Shown here: positions 1 through 10,067 of the stretch, piece by piece | Numbering within the stretch: the first letter of the stretch is position 1 | Layout of the letters: every line of letters starts with the position of its first letter | Source of the DNA: Helicobacter cetorum | Lineage (GTDB): Bacteria > Campylobacterota > Campylobacteria > Campylobacterales > Helicobacteraceae | NCBI RefSeq assembly: GCF_900198405.1 | Contig: NZ_FZMR01000001.1 | Location: 47,459-111,458, forward strand | DNA length: 64,000 nt | Direction: 5' to 3' | Position numbers and translations under genes: made by a program | Notes under the pieces: generated by a model | Told to the model about the DNA's origin: nothing | Database searches by the model: none | What the model saw: only the letters and a program-made list of their open reading frames with translations

Positions 1-831
1 TGCAACTTTAATCACATCTTTAAGCACCACATAAACTAGCACTACAAAACCACTCATCACTAAAGTCATCAATACTATAGCTAAAACCACCAATAACGAA
101 TGCTTATAATTGCCTTGCATTCCTATAAGATTAAAATATAATGCCATAGCTACCCCCCAAACGCTAAACACAAACACATTCGTTCCAATACTCAATAAAA
201 ACTCTCGCATATTTGAGGCTTTCTGAATCAAATTGAGCATACCAACTGCCACAAGAATTTGCCACATACAAGGCAACATCACGCTTAAAAGGTATTGTGC
301 ATAATTGCTATTTTCATTATACAAAGCATGCATTTTAGTGATAATAGGCAAAGCTTGTGCTCTAGCTAAATCTAAATTCGCATCTCTTACTAAGGCTTTA
401 GTAGCTAATGACTTTGCATCTAAAGTGAGAGCTGTTTGTAAAAAAGCACTTTTGAGGGTTTTTCCAACAAGCACATATTCAGCGTTATAGTAAAAGGGTA
501 AATCAATATTACGCCCCATTTTAATCTGTCTCTCTAAATCTTTAGGCAAAACTAATGCCCCATACACTTCTGCAGAGTTTAAGAACCGCTTGGCCTCTTT
601 GAGACTTGGCACATGGTGTTTGATAACAATCGCACTTGTAGCATTAAGCTCAAAAATCACTTGATTGCTTGTAGTGGTTTTATCTAAATCCACCACTACA
701 ATAGGGAGTTTTCTAGGGATTTCTTGGATAAAAATTTGCTTGGCTAAAACGCCCAAGAAAATAGGCAATACCAAACACACTACCAATAAAAACTTGTCTT
801 GCAAGACCCATAAATAAGCTTGCCTAAACAA
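1..831 (-). CDS. ABC-2 type export permease, 3' end outside the window
   Basis: Inner-membrane permease of an ABC exporter; the 277 visible residues are the N-terminal part and the reading frame runs off base 1. A first membrane segment lies near residues 13-33, followed by a large extracytoplasmic domain and then three hydrophobic segments (with QYLLSVMLP, FVFSVWGVAMALYFNL and LLVVLAIVLMTLVMSGF). This is the topology of the YhhJ/DrrB-like ABC2_membrane_3 group. I chose TTG at 829-831 because AAGGA sits about 9 bases upstream and no ATG is better placed. It follows the HlyD gene by 13 bases, so it is the third gene of an operon TolC-like, HlyD, permease. The substrate is unknown; in H. pylori the equivalent set (HP1487-HP1489) is counted among its TolC-dependent efflux systems. 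Confidence 0.8.
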   Translation of the reverse strand, partial: MFRQAYLWVLQDKFLLVVCLVLPIFLGVLAKQIFIQEIPRKLPIVVVDLDKTTTSNQVIFELNATSAIVIKHHVPSLKEAKRFLNSAEVYGALVLPKDLERQIKMGRNIDLPFYYNAEYVLVGKTLKSAFLQTALTLDAKSLATKALVRDANLDLARAQALPIITKMHALYNENSNYAQYLLSVMLPCMWQILVAVGMLNLIQKASNMREFLLSIGTNVFVFSVWGVAMALYFNLIGMQGNYKHSLLVVLAIVLMTLVMSGFVVLVYVVLKDVIKVA

Positions 832-844
832 AAGAAAATCCTTT

Positions 845-1837
845 TTAAGGCTTAAGCGTTACAAGCACGCTCATTCCTACTCTAAACCCCTCTAGCTCTT
901 CTAAAGGTGTGGCCTCCACTTCATAACTTTTCATATCATAGCTACTTGAATTATTAGTGGCTTTCCAAGTGGCAAAATCCCCCATAACGCTCAAATATTT
1001 AACTCTAAATTTAGCTTTCTTTTTTAACGCTGGAATATAACCTTCAAATTCCTTACCCACTTCAAAATCGCTCAAATACTTCTCAGGCACGCTAATTTTT
1101 AACCACTTATCTTTTAAATCTATCATTAAGACCACAGGAAAGCCCTTAGGGCTAAGCTCGCCACTAAATAACAATACATTGCTTACTTCCCCATCAATTG
1201 GTGCGTAAGCCTTAATATCTTTTAGATAGGATTCTACTTCATTGACTTGCCCTAAAGCCGCACTCTCTTTAGCCTTAGCAGCAATTTTACTCTCTTTACT
1301 CGCTCCTTCTAACGCCATTTTATACTTTTGATAGGCCGCGCTTTCATTGTATTTAGTGCTTTTATAAGCCGCATAAGCCTCATCTCTTTTTTGCAAACTA
1401 GCTACGCCACTATCATATAAATCTTGAATGCGTTTATAAGTCTCTTCAGCTAAAGTTGCTTGAGATTTAGCCGCTTGCCAAATATCTCTAGCAGAATTAA
1501 TGGTCTCATCTCTTGCCCCCTTTTTCACTTCATCACTGAGTGCTTTTGCAGCTTTGTGTCCTGCCTCAGCTTGAGCGAGTTTAGCCTCTAATTCAGGGCT
1601 AGAAATACTAAAAGCTAAATCGCCTTTTTTAATTCTATCGCCTTTTTTAACAAAAACTTCATCAATACGCCCGGGCACTTTAGAGCTTACGCTATATTCC
1701 CTAGCCTCCAAAAATCCTTGTAAAACCTCTCCTTTAGGGCGATAAGCCAAATAAAAAAGCACCACTAATAAAACAACAATTCCCCCTAAAACTCCTAGTA
1801 AAATCGCTTTCTTTTTTTCAACTTTTTTTTCAAACAT
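845..1837 (-). CDS. HlyD/MFP-family periplasmic adaptor
   Basis: Membrane fusion protein that links an inner-membrane transporter to a TolC-like outer membrane channel. The 330 residues start with a lysine-rich cytoplasmic tail and one membrane anchor (about residues 11-33). Next come the first half of a biotinyl-lipoyl-like domain (around VPGRIDEVFVKKGDRIKKGD), a long Ala/Lys/Glu-rich coiled-coil hairpin (about 80-210), the second lipoyl half (IKAYAPIDGEVSNVLLFSGE) and a beta-barrel domain. It lies between the TolC-like gene (19 bases) and the permease gene (13 bases) on the same strand, which fits a tripartite exporter. Length and domain order are typical of the YbhG/EmrA-like group. Confidence 0.9.
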   Translation of the reverse strand: MFEKKVEKKKAILLGVLGGIVVLLVVLFYLAYRPKGEVLQGFLEAREYSVSSKVPGRIDEVFVKKGDRIKKGDLAFSISSPELEAKLAQAEAGHKAAKALSDEVKKGARDETINSARDIWQAAKSQATLAEETYKRIQDLYDSGVASLQKRDEAYAAYKSTKYNESAAYQKYKMALEGASKESKIAAKAKESAALGQVNEVESYLKDIKAYAPIDGEVSNVLLFSGELSPKGFPVVLMIDLKDKWLKISVPEKYLSDFEVGKEFEGYIPALKKKAKFRVKYLSVMGDFATWKATNNSSSYDMKSYEVEATPLEELEGFRVGMSVLVTLKP

Positions 1838-1856
1838 GGATTTTCCTTAAAATACT

Positions 1857-3503
1857 CTAATAAACATATTCATAAAACATGTCAATATGGTCGCTTAAAA
1901 CCATTAGGCTAGCTAACGAAACAATGTATCTATAAGCCACGCTTTTTTGTTCCACCATAATAGAGGCAAGCGTGTTTCTCGCATCAATAACTTGAGCGTT
2001 AGTGCTTAGACCTTGTGCGAAAGCTTGCTCTTGAAGTTTTAGATTTTCTTTAGCCAACTCTATACTAGAAATCAAGCTCTTGTATTCTTTCAAAAAAGAA
2101 AGGGTTTCTTTGTAAGTTTTACTCACCAATAATTCCATATCTTTTTTGGCTTGAGCTTGTTGGCTTGAAACTTGTAATTCGCCTAACTTGCTCGCTTGAT
2201 ACTTTTGGATACGCCCTAATGGCGAAAGGATAGGCAAACGCCCCGCTACGCCCACAAACCAATTAGGAATCATATCTTCAAATACCGAATTATTTTGTTT
2301 CATAATATATGAGCCAAAAAAAGTGAATTGGGGTAAAAATTTAGCCACTTGTAATTTAGTATTGTCTTTGGCAATTTCTACATGATTGGCTAAACTTCTT
2401 AGGGCTGGATATGCAATGAGTGTATCATGGACAAAAAAGCTCAAATCAGGCAAAGGCTTGTCTGCAATTGCCAAGCCTTTTAAGGGCAAAGTATTTTCTT
2501 TGCTAGACAAAATAGAATTAAAAGCTAATTGCGAAATATCCAAAGTGTCTTTAGCTCTAGCGCTAGCAATATGAGCTTTATCATAAGCCACTTGTGCACC
2601 TAAAGTCTCTACTCGTGCAATTTGTCCGGCTTTTTGCATTTTTAAAGCGTTTTGAAAATGCTTATAATGTCCTGCCTCAATCCCCTCTAAAACCTCTGCC
2701 ACTTCAGTGTTTAACGCCATGCCATAATACACGCTCACTAATTCTTGAAAGGTTGAGAGCTTACGCAAGCGATAGCCCTCTTTGGCGTCTTTTTGCATTA
2801 AATCTGCCATATGCACCATAGTAAATCTTGCCCCGCCCATATAAATGGGATAGACAATGCTTAAAGCCCCAATAACGACATTCTGTCTAGAATACAATAA
2901 AGGCGCTCCTAAAGTATTAGCTAATCCTCCAAAACCTTGCATAATGCTTTGAGTGCCAGCCTGCAAACCAGCTTGCATTTGAGGAGGCATATGTTGCATC
3001 ATAGGAGAGAGTGTGTGCTGAATGCCTTGTGTGCCTTGATGGATTTGCCCCATAGCTTTTTGAACACCCGCTTGCTTTTGATTGGCAAAATCCATTTTAA
3101 TAGGGTTAGAAAGATACACATAAAAAGCACTCAAATCAATTTGAGGTAAAAAAGAGAGTTTGGCTGCTGTCTTTAGTTTGCTTGCACGCTTGATTTCATA
3201 TTCTTTTGCATGCAAGCCCTCATGACTAGAAAGCACTCTATCCCATGCTTGCATTAAAGAAATCCTTTGAGCGTTTGGGTCAGTTAGTGGAGGTTTTTGC
3301 GTATCAATAAGGCTTAATTTGGAATGTGAGTTTTGAGAAGAAGAAAACGCTTGAGAAATACTATCTTCTTGTGTTTTATCTTGCATTTGTGTTTTTTGAA
3401 GAGCTTGTGAGGTGTTTTCTGGCATGGCATTGGTCTCTTCAAGAGCGTTCAGACAAACTGCAAGCCCCAAAGTTATTCCTAAAAATCTTTTTACTCTTTT
3501 CAT
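1857..3503 (-). CDS. TolC-like outer membrane efflux protein
   Basis: Outer membrane factor of the OEP family, the exit duct of the exporter encoded by the next two genes. The 548-residue protein has a signal peptide (MKRVKRFLGITLGLAVCL then ALEETNA), a Gln/Ser-rich spacer to about residue 80, then two OEP repeats rich in long heptad helices. I chose ATG at 3503: AAGGA is 8 bases upstream, whereas the frame also permits a TTG two codons earlier. A Met/Gln/Gly-rich insert (about residues 145-195) is unusual for TolC proteins and lies in the first repeat. It corresponds to H. pylori HP1489, one of four TolC homologues reported there. Confidence 0.88.
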   Translation of the reverse strand: MKRVKRFLGITLGLAVCLNALEETNAMPENTSQALQKTQMQDKTQEDSISQAFSSSQNSHSKLSLIDTQKPPLTDPNAQRISLMQAWDRVLSSHEGLHAKEYEIKRASKLKTAAKLSFLPQIDLSAFYVYLSNPIKMDFANQKQAGVQKAMGQIHQGTQGIQHTLSPMMQHMPPQMQAGLQAGTQSIMQGFGGLANTLGAPLLYSRQNVVIGALSIVYPIYMGGARFTMVHMADLMQKDAKEGYRLRKLSTFQELVSVYYGMALNTEVAEVLEGIEAGHYKHFQNALKMQKAGQIARVETLGAQVAYDKAHIASARAKDTLDISQLAFNSILSSKENTLPLKGLAIADKPLPDLSFFVHDTLIAYPALRSLANHVEIAKDNTKLQVAKFLPQFTFFGSYIMKQNNSVFEDMIPNWFVGVAGRLPILSPLGRIQKYQASKLGELQVSSQQAQAKKDMELLVSKTYKETLSFLKEYKSLISSIELAKENLKLQEQAFAQGLSTNAQVIDARNTLASIMVEQKSVAYRYIVSLASLMVLSDHIDMFYEYVY

Positions 3504-3514
3504 CACCAACTTCC

Positions 3515-4825
3515 TTAATCTTGCTTAGTTGCTTTCAAGCGTTTTATCCTTGCCCCTTCTACGCTCAACACTTCAAATAAATACCCATGTGAAACAATCG
3601 TATCTCCCTCTATAGGCATGCGTTCTAAAAGACTAAAAATATACCCCCCCAAAGTTACTTGTTCGCATTCTTTATCAAACTTAATTTCAAGCACTTCTTC
3701 TACGCTCTCTAAATCTAGCATGCCATCTAGTTCAAACTTACCCTCTTCAAGCCTGCTTACACCCTCTTGCTTTAAATCGTATTCATCGCTAATATCCCCC
3801 ATAATCTCTTCAATAATATCTTCCATAGTGAGTAGCCCTGCTGTGCCACCATATTCATCAATGACTAAGGCGGTATGGATTTGCTCCTTATTCATTTTAA
3901 TAAGAATTTGAGAAATAGACGCACTTTCTGGAACAATGATCATCTTTCTAACCAATTGCTTAAAATCATGCAATTCTGGTGTAAAAATAGAGCGAGACAA
4001 TAAATCTCTAATATGCACCATGCCAATTACATTATCCTTAGAACCTTTACAATAAGGATAGCGAGTAAATCGGCTTTGCAAAACAATATCTATGTTTTCT
4101 TCATAGCTGTTTTCTTCATCTAAGCACACCATATCTTTTCGTGGCGTCATAATCTCTTTAGCGCTAGTATCAGAAAAATCTACGGCATTTTTGATAATCT
4201 CACCCTCAACCGAATCAATTATGCCTCCTCTTAAACTCTCGCCTACAATGATTTTGAGTTCCTCCTCAGAGTGCATGTTTTCATGTTCTTTAAAAGGGTC
4301 AACTCCCATTTTTCTTAGGAAGAAATGAGCAATCACATCAAACAAACGCACAATAGGATAAAACAATATCCAAAACACATGCAAAGGGCGAGCGACAAAA
4401 AGAACTGCTTTTTCAGATTTAGCAATGGCTAAAGACTTTGGCACAATCTCGCCCAAAACCACATGCAAAAAAGTGATGCTTAAAAACGCTACACCAACGC
4501 TCAAAGAATGGATAAAAATAGGATTATTTCCTATATCAATTCGCCCTAAAATCGCCTCCAATAACTTAGCAATAGCAGGCTCTCCTACCCAACCTAAAGC
4601 TAGTGAAGAAAGCGTTACCCCTAATTGTGTCGCACTCAAATAAGTGTCTAGCCGTTTGCTCATATCCAAAGCAAGCAAGGCATTTGAATTGCCCGCTTTG
4701 ACTAGCTCCTCTAAACGGGATTTACGCACTTTTACAATCGCAAACTCCGAAAGCACAAAAAACGCATTTAACAACACCAATAAAAAGGCAGACACCAACA
4801 TCAGAATCGACTCAGATGTGTCCAA
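3515..4825 (-). CDS. CNNM/CBS/CorC_HlyC domain transporter-like protein
   Basis: Hemolysin C/CorC-type membrane protein, a family linked to Mg2+ or other divalent-cation efflux rather than true haemolysis. The 436 residues hold a CNNM (DUF21) domain with several membrane helices (residues 5-190, including NAFFVLSEFAIVKVRKSRLEEL), a pair of CBS domains (about 210-335, with MTPRKDMVCLDE and VIDEYGGTAGLLTMEDIIEE) and a C-terminal CorC_HlyC domain (about 350-430). The start is TTG at 4825 with AAGGAG five bases upstream. It lies 11 bases before the TolC-like gene on the same strand and may head that operon. Specific substrate cannot be read from sequence. Confidence 0.88.
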   Translation of the reverse strand: MDTSESILMLVSAFLLVLLNAFFVLSEFAIVKVRKSRLEELVKAGNSNALLALDMSKRLDTYLSATQLGVTLSSLALGWVGEPAIAKLLEAILGRIDIGNNPIFIHSLSVGVAFLSITFLHVVLGEIVPKSLAIAKSEKAVLFVARPLHVFWILFYPIVRLFDVIAHFFLRKMGVDPFKEHENMHSEEELKIIVGESLRGGIIDSVEGEIIKNAVDFSDTSAKEIMTPRKDMVCLDEENSYEENIDIVLQSRFTRYPYCKGSKDNVIGMVHIRDLLSRSIFTPELHDFKQLVRKMIIVPESASISQILIKMNKEQIHTALVIDEYGGTAGLLTMEDIIEEIMGDISDEYDLKQEGVSRLEEGKFELDGMLDLESVEEVLEIKFDKECEQVTLGGYIFSLLERMPIEGDTIVSHGYLFEVLSVEGARIKRLKATKQD

Positions 4826-4986
4826 ATAAACTCCTTAACGCTCCCACTCCTATAATCTATAATCTTAAAATCTCAAAAATAATATAAAATGCTAGAATTT
4901 TAACATAAAAGACTAAGCCTAACTTTAAAGATACTTTTAACTTTTGATTGAGCGAATGTTTTAAAAGATAAAGCTTTTTTAAAACC

Positions 4987-6576
4987 CTAAAAAAATCTCT
5001 CTACAAATATAAGGGCTACAAAAAGACTCGCTCCTAAAAGTGCTGAAACAGGCACAGTTACTATCCAAGCTGTGATTATCTTTTTTAAAACAGAGCGTTT
5101 AATCACTTCTTCTTTATAGACTTTTTTAAGCGATTTTTTTTCTTTCTTTTTTAGTTCTAGGGCTAAGGCGGTCTTTTTATTCTTCTTCAAACTTTCAAGC
5201 ATGAGTGATTTTTCCTTCAAACTAGCCTTATCAAAGCGGTTTAAAAACCCCTCAATTTCTTCTAAATCTTCCCCAAAATGCGCTGAAACAATGCTATCTC
5301 TTATTTTATAGAAACGCCGTCTTAAATGCTCCCTTAAAAATCCTACTCCAAATACCGCTCCAATGACAATATGAGTAGAGCTTACCGGCAAGCCTAGCTG
5401 AGATGCTAAAAGCACGGTAATAACCGCAGAGAGTGCGATACAAAAAGCTTGCATTTTATCTAACTCTGTGATTTCAGAACCTACCGTTTTAATGAGCTTT
5501 GGCCCATACAAGCTTAAGCCTAGAGCAATTCCAGCCCCCCCTACTACCATAATCCATAGTGGCACAGAGCTTAAAGCACTTTCTAAAGAACTCATAGAAT
5601 TACCCAAAGTTTGACTAATAGCCGCTAAAGGTCCTATAGCATTGGCCACATCATTAGCCCCATGGGCAAAGCTTAAAAGCGCGGCTGCAAAAATTAAAGG
5701 AATATTAAAAAGCTCGTTAATACTCTCATGGCTATTTTCTATCAATGAGGCTTTTTTGAGTGCATAGCTTTTAAAAACCACAAAAACTAATAAGGCAATA
5801 ATAGTTCCTCCTAAAAGCTGATACACCCAACCAATTTGATAAAAATGTTCTAACACTTTCAGCATTAAATACCAGCTAAAAGCTAGGCTCATCAATGCGA
5901 CTAAATAAGGCACAACTTTCAGAGCTGCACTCTTTTTATCTTCCTTATAAGCAATGGTTTTTTTCATGAGTATCAAAAGTAACATCGCAATTAATCCCCC
6001 CATAACAGGCGAAATAACCCAACTAGCTACAATCCCTAATAAAAAATTCCAATTAACTACAGACACTCCAGCAGCTGCAATTCCAGCTCCCATCACTCCT
6101 CCAACTACAGAGTGCGTAGTAGAAACCGGTGCACCAAGTAAAGTTGCTACATGTAACCATAATGCCCCACTTAGCATGCTCGCTAACATCACTCTAATAA
6201 AAATCTGTGCGTCATTAATAAGTTCAGGTGAAACAATGCGTCCCTTAATTGTAGAGACCACTTCCCCACCAGCTAAAATAGCCCCAAGCATTTCGCAAAT
6301 TCCAGCAATTAAAATCGCTCCGCCCATACTAATAGCTTTAGAACCTACGGCAGGTCCGACATTATTAGACACATCATTAGCACCAATATTCATTGCCATA
6401 TAGCCTCCAACTACAGCCGCAAACACTAATAGTAGCCCCTTAGAATTAGCATGTCCAAAGATGAGTGCCAATAGGGCTACTCCGATGAGAAAAACTACTG
6501 CAAAAGCAATTTTTAAAGTGTCTTTTTGAAGTTTCTTGGAGGCTTTTTGAAACTCTTTGATGTCTTTAATTTTCAT
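4987..6576 (-). CDS. pit: PiT-family inorganic phosphate transporter
   Basis: Inner-membrane phosphate permease. The 529-residue protein shows the duplicated PiT signature, GANDVSNNVGPAVGSKAI near residue 66 and AHGANDVANAIGPLAA near residue 305, each followed by a P(V)SSTH-type motif (APVSTTHSVVGG and LPVSSTHIVIGA). About ten to twelve hydrophobic helices are visible, with a lysine-rich cytoplasmic stretch (about 440-500) before a last membrane helix. It is the only phosphate transporter in the window, and equals H. pylori HP1491 in context. The intergenic 4826-4986 is AT-rich with nothing clear. Confidence 0.93.
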   Translation of the reverse strand: MKIKDIKEFQKASKKLQKDTLKIAFAVVFLIGVALLALIFGHANSKGLLLVFAAVVGGYMAMNIGANDVSNNVGPAVGSKAISMGGAILIAGICEMLGAILAGGEVVSTIKGRIVSPELINDAQIFIRVMLASMLSGALWLHVATLLGAPVSTTHSVVGGVMGAGIAAAGVSVVNWNFLLGIVASWVISPVMGGLIAMLLLILMKKTIAYKEDKKSAALKVVPYLVALMSLAFSWYLMLKVLEHFYQIGWVYQLLGGTIIALLVFVVFKSYALKKASLIENSHESINELFNIPLIFAAALLSFAHGANDVANAIGPLAAISQTLGNSMSSLESALSSVPLWIMVVGGAGIALGLSLYGPKLIKTVGSEITELDKMQAFCIALSAVITVLLASQLGLPVSSTHIVIGAVFGVGFLREHLRRRFYKIRDSIVSAHFGEDLEEIEGFLNRFDKASLKEKSLMLESLKKNKKTALALELKKKEKKSLKKVYKEEVIKRSVLKKIITAWIVTVPVSALLGASLFVALIFVERFF

Positions 6577-6765
6577 AAATGTGCTAAAAACCTTTTACTC
6601 TACTGAAGTTGAGTGATTGATATAACGGCATCTAATTCCAACGCTATTCTAACAAAAAACGATTTGACTATGCCTTAAAAAAATGTTTATTTACTCAATA
6701 ATATTTGATAAAAAACGCTCATTATATGGTATCTTAGAGCAAATTTTAAAAGAGGATTTGCTATC

Positions 6766-7035
6766 ATGGTAGTATTTAGCGATGAAGAATTGCAAAGGCC
6801 CGTGCGTGTATCTGTAGATAAAGTCCGCCCCTATCTCATTAGAGATGGAGGTAATATAGAGATTGTAGGGATAAAGAACATGAAAGTTTATGTAATCTTG
6901 GAGGGGGCTTGTAAATCTTGTCCAAGCAGTAAGCTGACTTTGAAAAATGTGGTGGAAGGACAACTCAAAATGGATATTCACCCAGAACTAGAAGTCATCT
7001 GCTTAGAAAATGCACAAGAATTTAGGGGGGTTTGA
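6766..7035 (+). CDS. nfu: NifU C-terminal (Nfu) domain Fe-S scaffold
   Basis: Small Fe-S cluster carrier consisting only of the NifU C-terminal domain. The 89 residues hold the conserved RPYLIRDGGNIE stretch (21-32) and the CxxC cluster ligand pair C49/C52 in ACKSCPSS. Such stand-alone Nfu proteins accept clusters from the NifU/NifS machinery and pass them to apoproteins. It begins the plus-strand run and overlaps the next gene by four bases (TTGA), so the two are translationally coupled. H. pylori HP1492 is the positional match. Confidence 0.93.
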   Translation: MVVFSDEELQRPVRVSVDKVRPYLIRDGGNIEIVGIKNMKVYVILEGACKSCPSSKLTLKNVVEGQLKMDIHPELEVICLENAQEFRGV

Positions 7036-7664
7036 TTTTTAAGGATTTAGGCGTGCATAAATTTGACTATGAATTTAAAAAACGAGCGTTGATTAAAAAC
7101 GGATTTTTAGCGTTTAGAAAAAGACATTATTCTAAAGCATTGCGGTTTTTTGGCGAGGCACTCTATTTAGATGAAGAAGATAATAAGGCAAAAATTGGAG
7201 TGCTTTTGAGCGATATTGCCTTAGATTTTCCTAAAGAGGCGCATAGTTTTTATGAGCTGTATCAAAATCTTATCACCATGCAAAAACGAAGTCTCAAACA
7301 CCAAGCCGAAGAGCAAATTTTAAGCCTTATCGCATCTTTTGATGAGGGGCTAAACAGAATGACTGAGGCCTTAGAGGCACAAGCTAGTCAAAAGGGCGAG
7401 GAGCTTAATGGTATTTTATATACAGATTTTAAGCGTTTATTTGAAGAGCGTGGGTTTAAAGAGGCGTTTGAAGATTTAATGTTTAGCACAAGAATCATTT
7501 TTGATAATAAAGAAGATTTTTACCAATTTTTGAGCCTATTAAATCAGCATGGTTATTATGAGCTTGCCATTAACTACATTGAGGGTATGCATGAGTTGCA
7601 TGGAGTGTGTATTTATGACCCCTTTTTGTGCAATCTTTTAAAGGATGCACTTAAACATGTCTAG
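7032..7664 (+). CDS. Conserved Helicobacter protein with TPR-like helices
   Basis: Function unknown. The 210-residue, mostly alpha-helical, soluble protein has an N-terminal stretch KNGFLAFRKRHYSKALRFF followed by GEALYLDEEDNKAKIGVLL, which reads as one TPR-like helix pair; no catalytic motif or membrane segment is visible. The start is a TTG that overlaps the nfu stop codon by four bases, and murE follows after 39 bases, so it sits in an nfu-orf-murE cluster as in H. pylori (HP1492-HP1494). A role linked to Fe-S delivery or cell-wall synthesis would be guesswork. Confidence 0.75.
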   Translation: MIFKDLGVHKFDYEFKKRALIKNGFLAFRKRHYSKALRFFGEALYLDEEDNKAKIGVLLSDIALDFPKEAHSFYELYQNLITMQKRSLKHQAEEQILSLIASFDEGLNRMTEALEAQASQKGEELNGILYTDFKRLFEERGFKEAFEDLMFSTRIIFDNKEDFYQFLSLLNQHGYYELAINYIEGMHELHGVCIYDPFLCNLLKDALKHV

Positions 7665-7703
7665 CCTATTTATGTCTGCATCAAAAACTAAAGGGGTAAA
7701 ATT

Positions 7704-9053
7704 TTGAAACTTAAAAAATCACTTGTTTATAAAAACCATACTTACTCCTTTTTAAGCGATGACACTAACGAAGTCTTAAAAGACCCTAATGACACTCTCT
7801 TTGTCAAAACCCCCTTAAATGAAAAATACGCCTATCTAATTGAAGAAAAAAATCTAGCTATTTTAGATTTTAACGAGCTTAAAAACTATTTTGATTTTAA
7901 GATTAAAATTATAGGTATCACAGGCACTAATGGTAAAACGACCACGGCAAGCTTGATGTATTCCTTACTCTTAGATTTGAATAAAAAGGTCGCTCTTTTA
8001 GGCACAAGGGGGTTTTTTGTCAATGATAAACGCATTAAAGAAAAAGGCTTAACCACCCCTACTCTTTTAGAACTCTATAGCAACTTAGAGATAGCCATGT
8101 CTTTAGAATGCGAATACTTCATTATGGAAGTAAGCTCGCATGCCATCGCTCAAAATCGCATTGCTGGGCTTGATTTTACTCTTAAAATTCTCACTAATAT
8201 CACCAGCGACCACTTAGATTTCCATAAAAGCATAGAAAATTATAGAGACACTAAAAACAGCTTTTTTAAAGATGAGAGCTTAAAAATTATCAACAGAGAT
8301 GAAAAAAACGCCCTTTTTAATCCTATCAACGCTCACACTTACGCCCTAGATAAAAAAGCCCATTTAAACATTCAAGCTTTCTCTTTAAATCCTTCTATTA
8401 GTGTGTCCTTATGCTATCAAAAAGATTTAAGAGAACCTAAGGTTATAGAAAATGCATTAGCTTATTCCCCACTTTTAGGGCGTTATAATCTTTATAATAT
8501 TCTAGCTGGGATTTTAGGGGTCAAATTACTCACGCAACTTCCTTTAGAAACGATTACGCCTTTATTAGAAAATTTTTATGGGGTCAAGGGGCGTTTAGAA
8601 ATAGTGCATTCTAAACCCTTAGTCATCATAGATTTTGCCCACACAGAAGATGGCATGCAACAAGTCTTTGAAAGCTTTAAAACCCAAAAAATTGTCGCTC
8701 TTTTTGGAGCAGGGGGCAATAGGGATAAAACCAAACGCCCCAAAATGGGAGCTGTGGCAAGTTACTACGCTCATAAAATTATCTTAACTTCAGATAATCC
8801 AAGAAATGAAAATGAAGAAGACATTATCAAGGATATTTTAAAAGGCATAGACAAAAACGCTCATGCTAAGGTTATAGTAGAAGCAGATAGAAAAAAAGCC
8901 ATTTTAAACGCTCTAGAAAATTTAAAAGATGATGAAGTTTTATTGATTCTAGGCAAGGGCGATGAAAGTATTCAAATCTTTAAAGACAAAACGATTTTTT
9001 TTAGCGACCAAGAAATTGTTAAAAACTATTATCAAAATTTAAAACAAGGATAA
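7704..9053 (+). CDS. murE: UDP-MurNAc-tripeptide synthetase (meso-DAP adding)
   Basis: Cytoplasmic ligase that adds meso-diaminopimelate to UDP-MurNAc-L-Ala-D-Glu in peptidoglycan synthesis. The 449 residues hold the Mur ATP-binding P-loop [11 protein letters not shown] (71-81), the central-domain motif [12 protein letters not shown], and in the C-terminal domain DNPRNENE (about residue 360). The DNPR motif is known to mark enzymes that use diaminopimelate rather than lysine, as expected for a Gram-negative. Start is TTG at 7704 with AAGGGG about 8 bases upstream. The N-terminal domain is short compared with the roughly 495 residues of E. coli MurE, normal for Helicobacter. Transaldolase follows after three bases. 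Confidence 0.95.
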   Translation: MKLKKSLVYKNHTYSFLSDDTNEVLKDPNDTLFVKTPLNEKYAYLIEEKNLAILDFNELKNYFDFKIKIIGITGTNGKTTTASLMYSLLLDLNKKVALLGTRGFFVNDKRIKEKGLTTPTLLELYSNLEIAMSLECEYFIMEVSSHAIAQNRIAGLDFTLKILTNITSDHLDFHKSIENYRDTKNSFFKDESLKIINRDEKNALFNPINAHTYALDKKAHLNIQAFSLNPSISVSLCYQKDLREPKVIENALAYSPLLGRYNLYNILAGILGVKLLTQLPLETITPLLENFYGVKGRLEIVHSKPLVIIDFAHTEDGMQQVFESFKTQKIVALFGAGGNRDKTKRPKMGAVASYYAHKIILTSDNPRNENEEDIIKDILKGIDKNAHAKVIVEADRKKAILNALENLKDDEVLLILGKGDESIQIFKDKTIFFSDQEIVKNYYQNLKQG

Positions 9054-9056
9054 AAC

Positions 9057-10007
9057 ATGCAAGCATTTAGTTTGTGGTGCGATTTTATAGAAAGAGATTT
9101 TTTAGAAAACGATTTTTTAAAGCTTATTAATCAAGGGGCGATTTGTGGAGCGACAAGTAATCCAAGCCTATTTTGTGAAGCGATTACTAAAAGTGCGTTT
9201 TATAGAGATGAAATTACTAAACTTAAAGGTAAAAAAGCTAAAGAAATTTATGAAACTCTAGCCTTAAAGGATATTTTACAAGCTTCAAATGCTTTAATGC
9301 CCCTATATGAAAAAGACCCAAATAATGGTTACATTAGCCTAGAAATTGACCCTTTTTTAGAAGATAGTGCACAAAAAAGCATTGATGAAGCTAAACGATT
9401 ATTTAAAACTCTGAATCGCCCTAATGTGATGATAAAAGTTCCAGCAAGCGAAAGCTCTTTTGAAGTCATAGAATCTTTAGCTAAAGCTCTCATTCCTATC
9501 AATGTAACCTTAGTCTTTTCGCCAAAAATCGCTCAACAAATCGCTCAATTACTAGCTAAAGTGGCACAAAAAAGAGCGGTCATTAGCGTGTTTGTCTCAC
9601 GATTTGATAAAGAAATAGACTCTCTTGTGTCTCAAAATTTACAAGCAAAAAGTGGCATTATGAATGCTACAGAATGCTATTATGAAATCACTAAGCAAGC
9701 TAATCATCTTACAAGCACCCTTTTTGCATCAACTGGGGTTAAATCTAGTTCTTTAGCTAAGGATTACTATGTTAAGGCTTTATGCTTTAAAAACTCTATT
9801 AACACCGCCCCCTTAGATGCTTTAAACGCTTATTTACTCAATCCAAATACAGAATATCAAACCCCCATAAGCATGACAGAAATTGAAGTGTTTAAAAAAG
9901 AATTAAAAAAAGAAAACTTGGATTTAGAAAATACCGCTCAAAAACTTCTTAATGTTGGCTTAGTCGCCTTCAAACAATCCTTTGAAAAGCTTTTAAGCAG
10001 TTTTTAA
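9057..10007 (+). CDS. tal: Transaldolase
   Basis: Pentose phosphate pathway enzyme that moves a dihydroxyacetone unit between sugar phosphates through a Schiff base. The 316 residues include the entry motif GATSNPSLF (31-39) and the catalytic lysine in VMIKVPAS (K127). Also visible are the NVTLVFSP strand and [13 protein letters not shown] region (ISVFVSRFD). It is co-oriented with murE (three-base gap). Divergent from enteric TalB but typical of epsilonproteobacterial Tal (H. pylori HP1495). Confidence 0.92.
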   Translation: MQAFSLWCDFIERDFLENDFLKLINQGAICGATSNPSLFCEAITKSAFYRDEITKLKGKKAKEIYETLALKDILQASNALMPLYEKDPNNGYISLEIDPFLEDSAQKSIDEAKRLFKTLNRPNVMIKVPASESSFEVIESLAKALIPINVTLVFSPKIAQQIAQLLAKVAQKRAVISVFVSRFDKEIDSLVSQNLQAKSGIMNATECYYEITKQANHLTSTLFASTGVKSSSLAKDYYVKALCFKNSINTAPLDALNAYLLNPNTEYQTPISMTEIEVFKKELKKENLDLENTAQKLLNVGLVAFKQSFEKLLSSF

Positions 10008-10017
10008 ATGTTTTCTT

Positions 10018-10050
10018 AAGGGTTTTTTAGATAGGATAAACCCTTATTTT
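10018..10050 (+). terminator. Hairpin between tal and rplY
   Basis: AAGGGTTT (10018-10025) pairs perfectly with AAACCCTT (10038-10045) and is followed by an AT-rich tail ATTTTAATTTT. It lies just past the tal stop and could end the murE-tal transcript or attenuate read-through into rplY. Confidence 0.5.
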
Positions 10051-10067
10051 AATTTTAAAGGATTAAC

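Noticed and set aside
5954..6403. Plus-strand frame of 149 codons across pit
   Set aside because: Antisense to the membrane-helix region of a clear phosphate transporter; its Ile/Pro/Thr composition is the usual mirror of hydrophobic codons.
6691..6981. Minus-strand frame of 96 codons
   Set aside because: Lies antisense to the well-supported nfu gene and its promoter; no ribosome site or recognisable domain.
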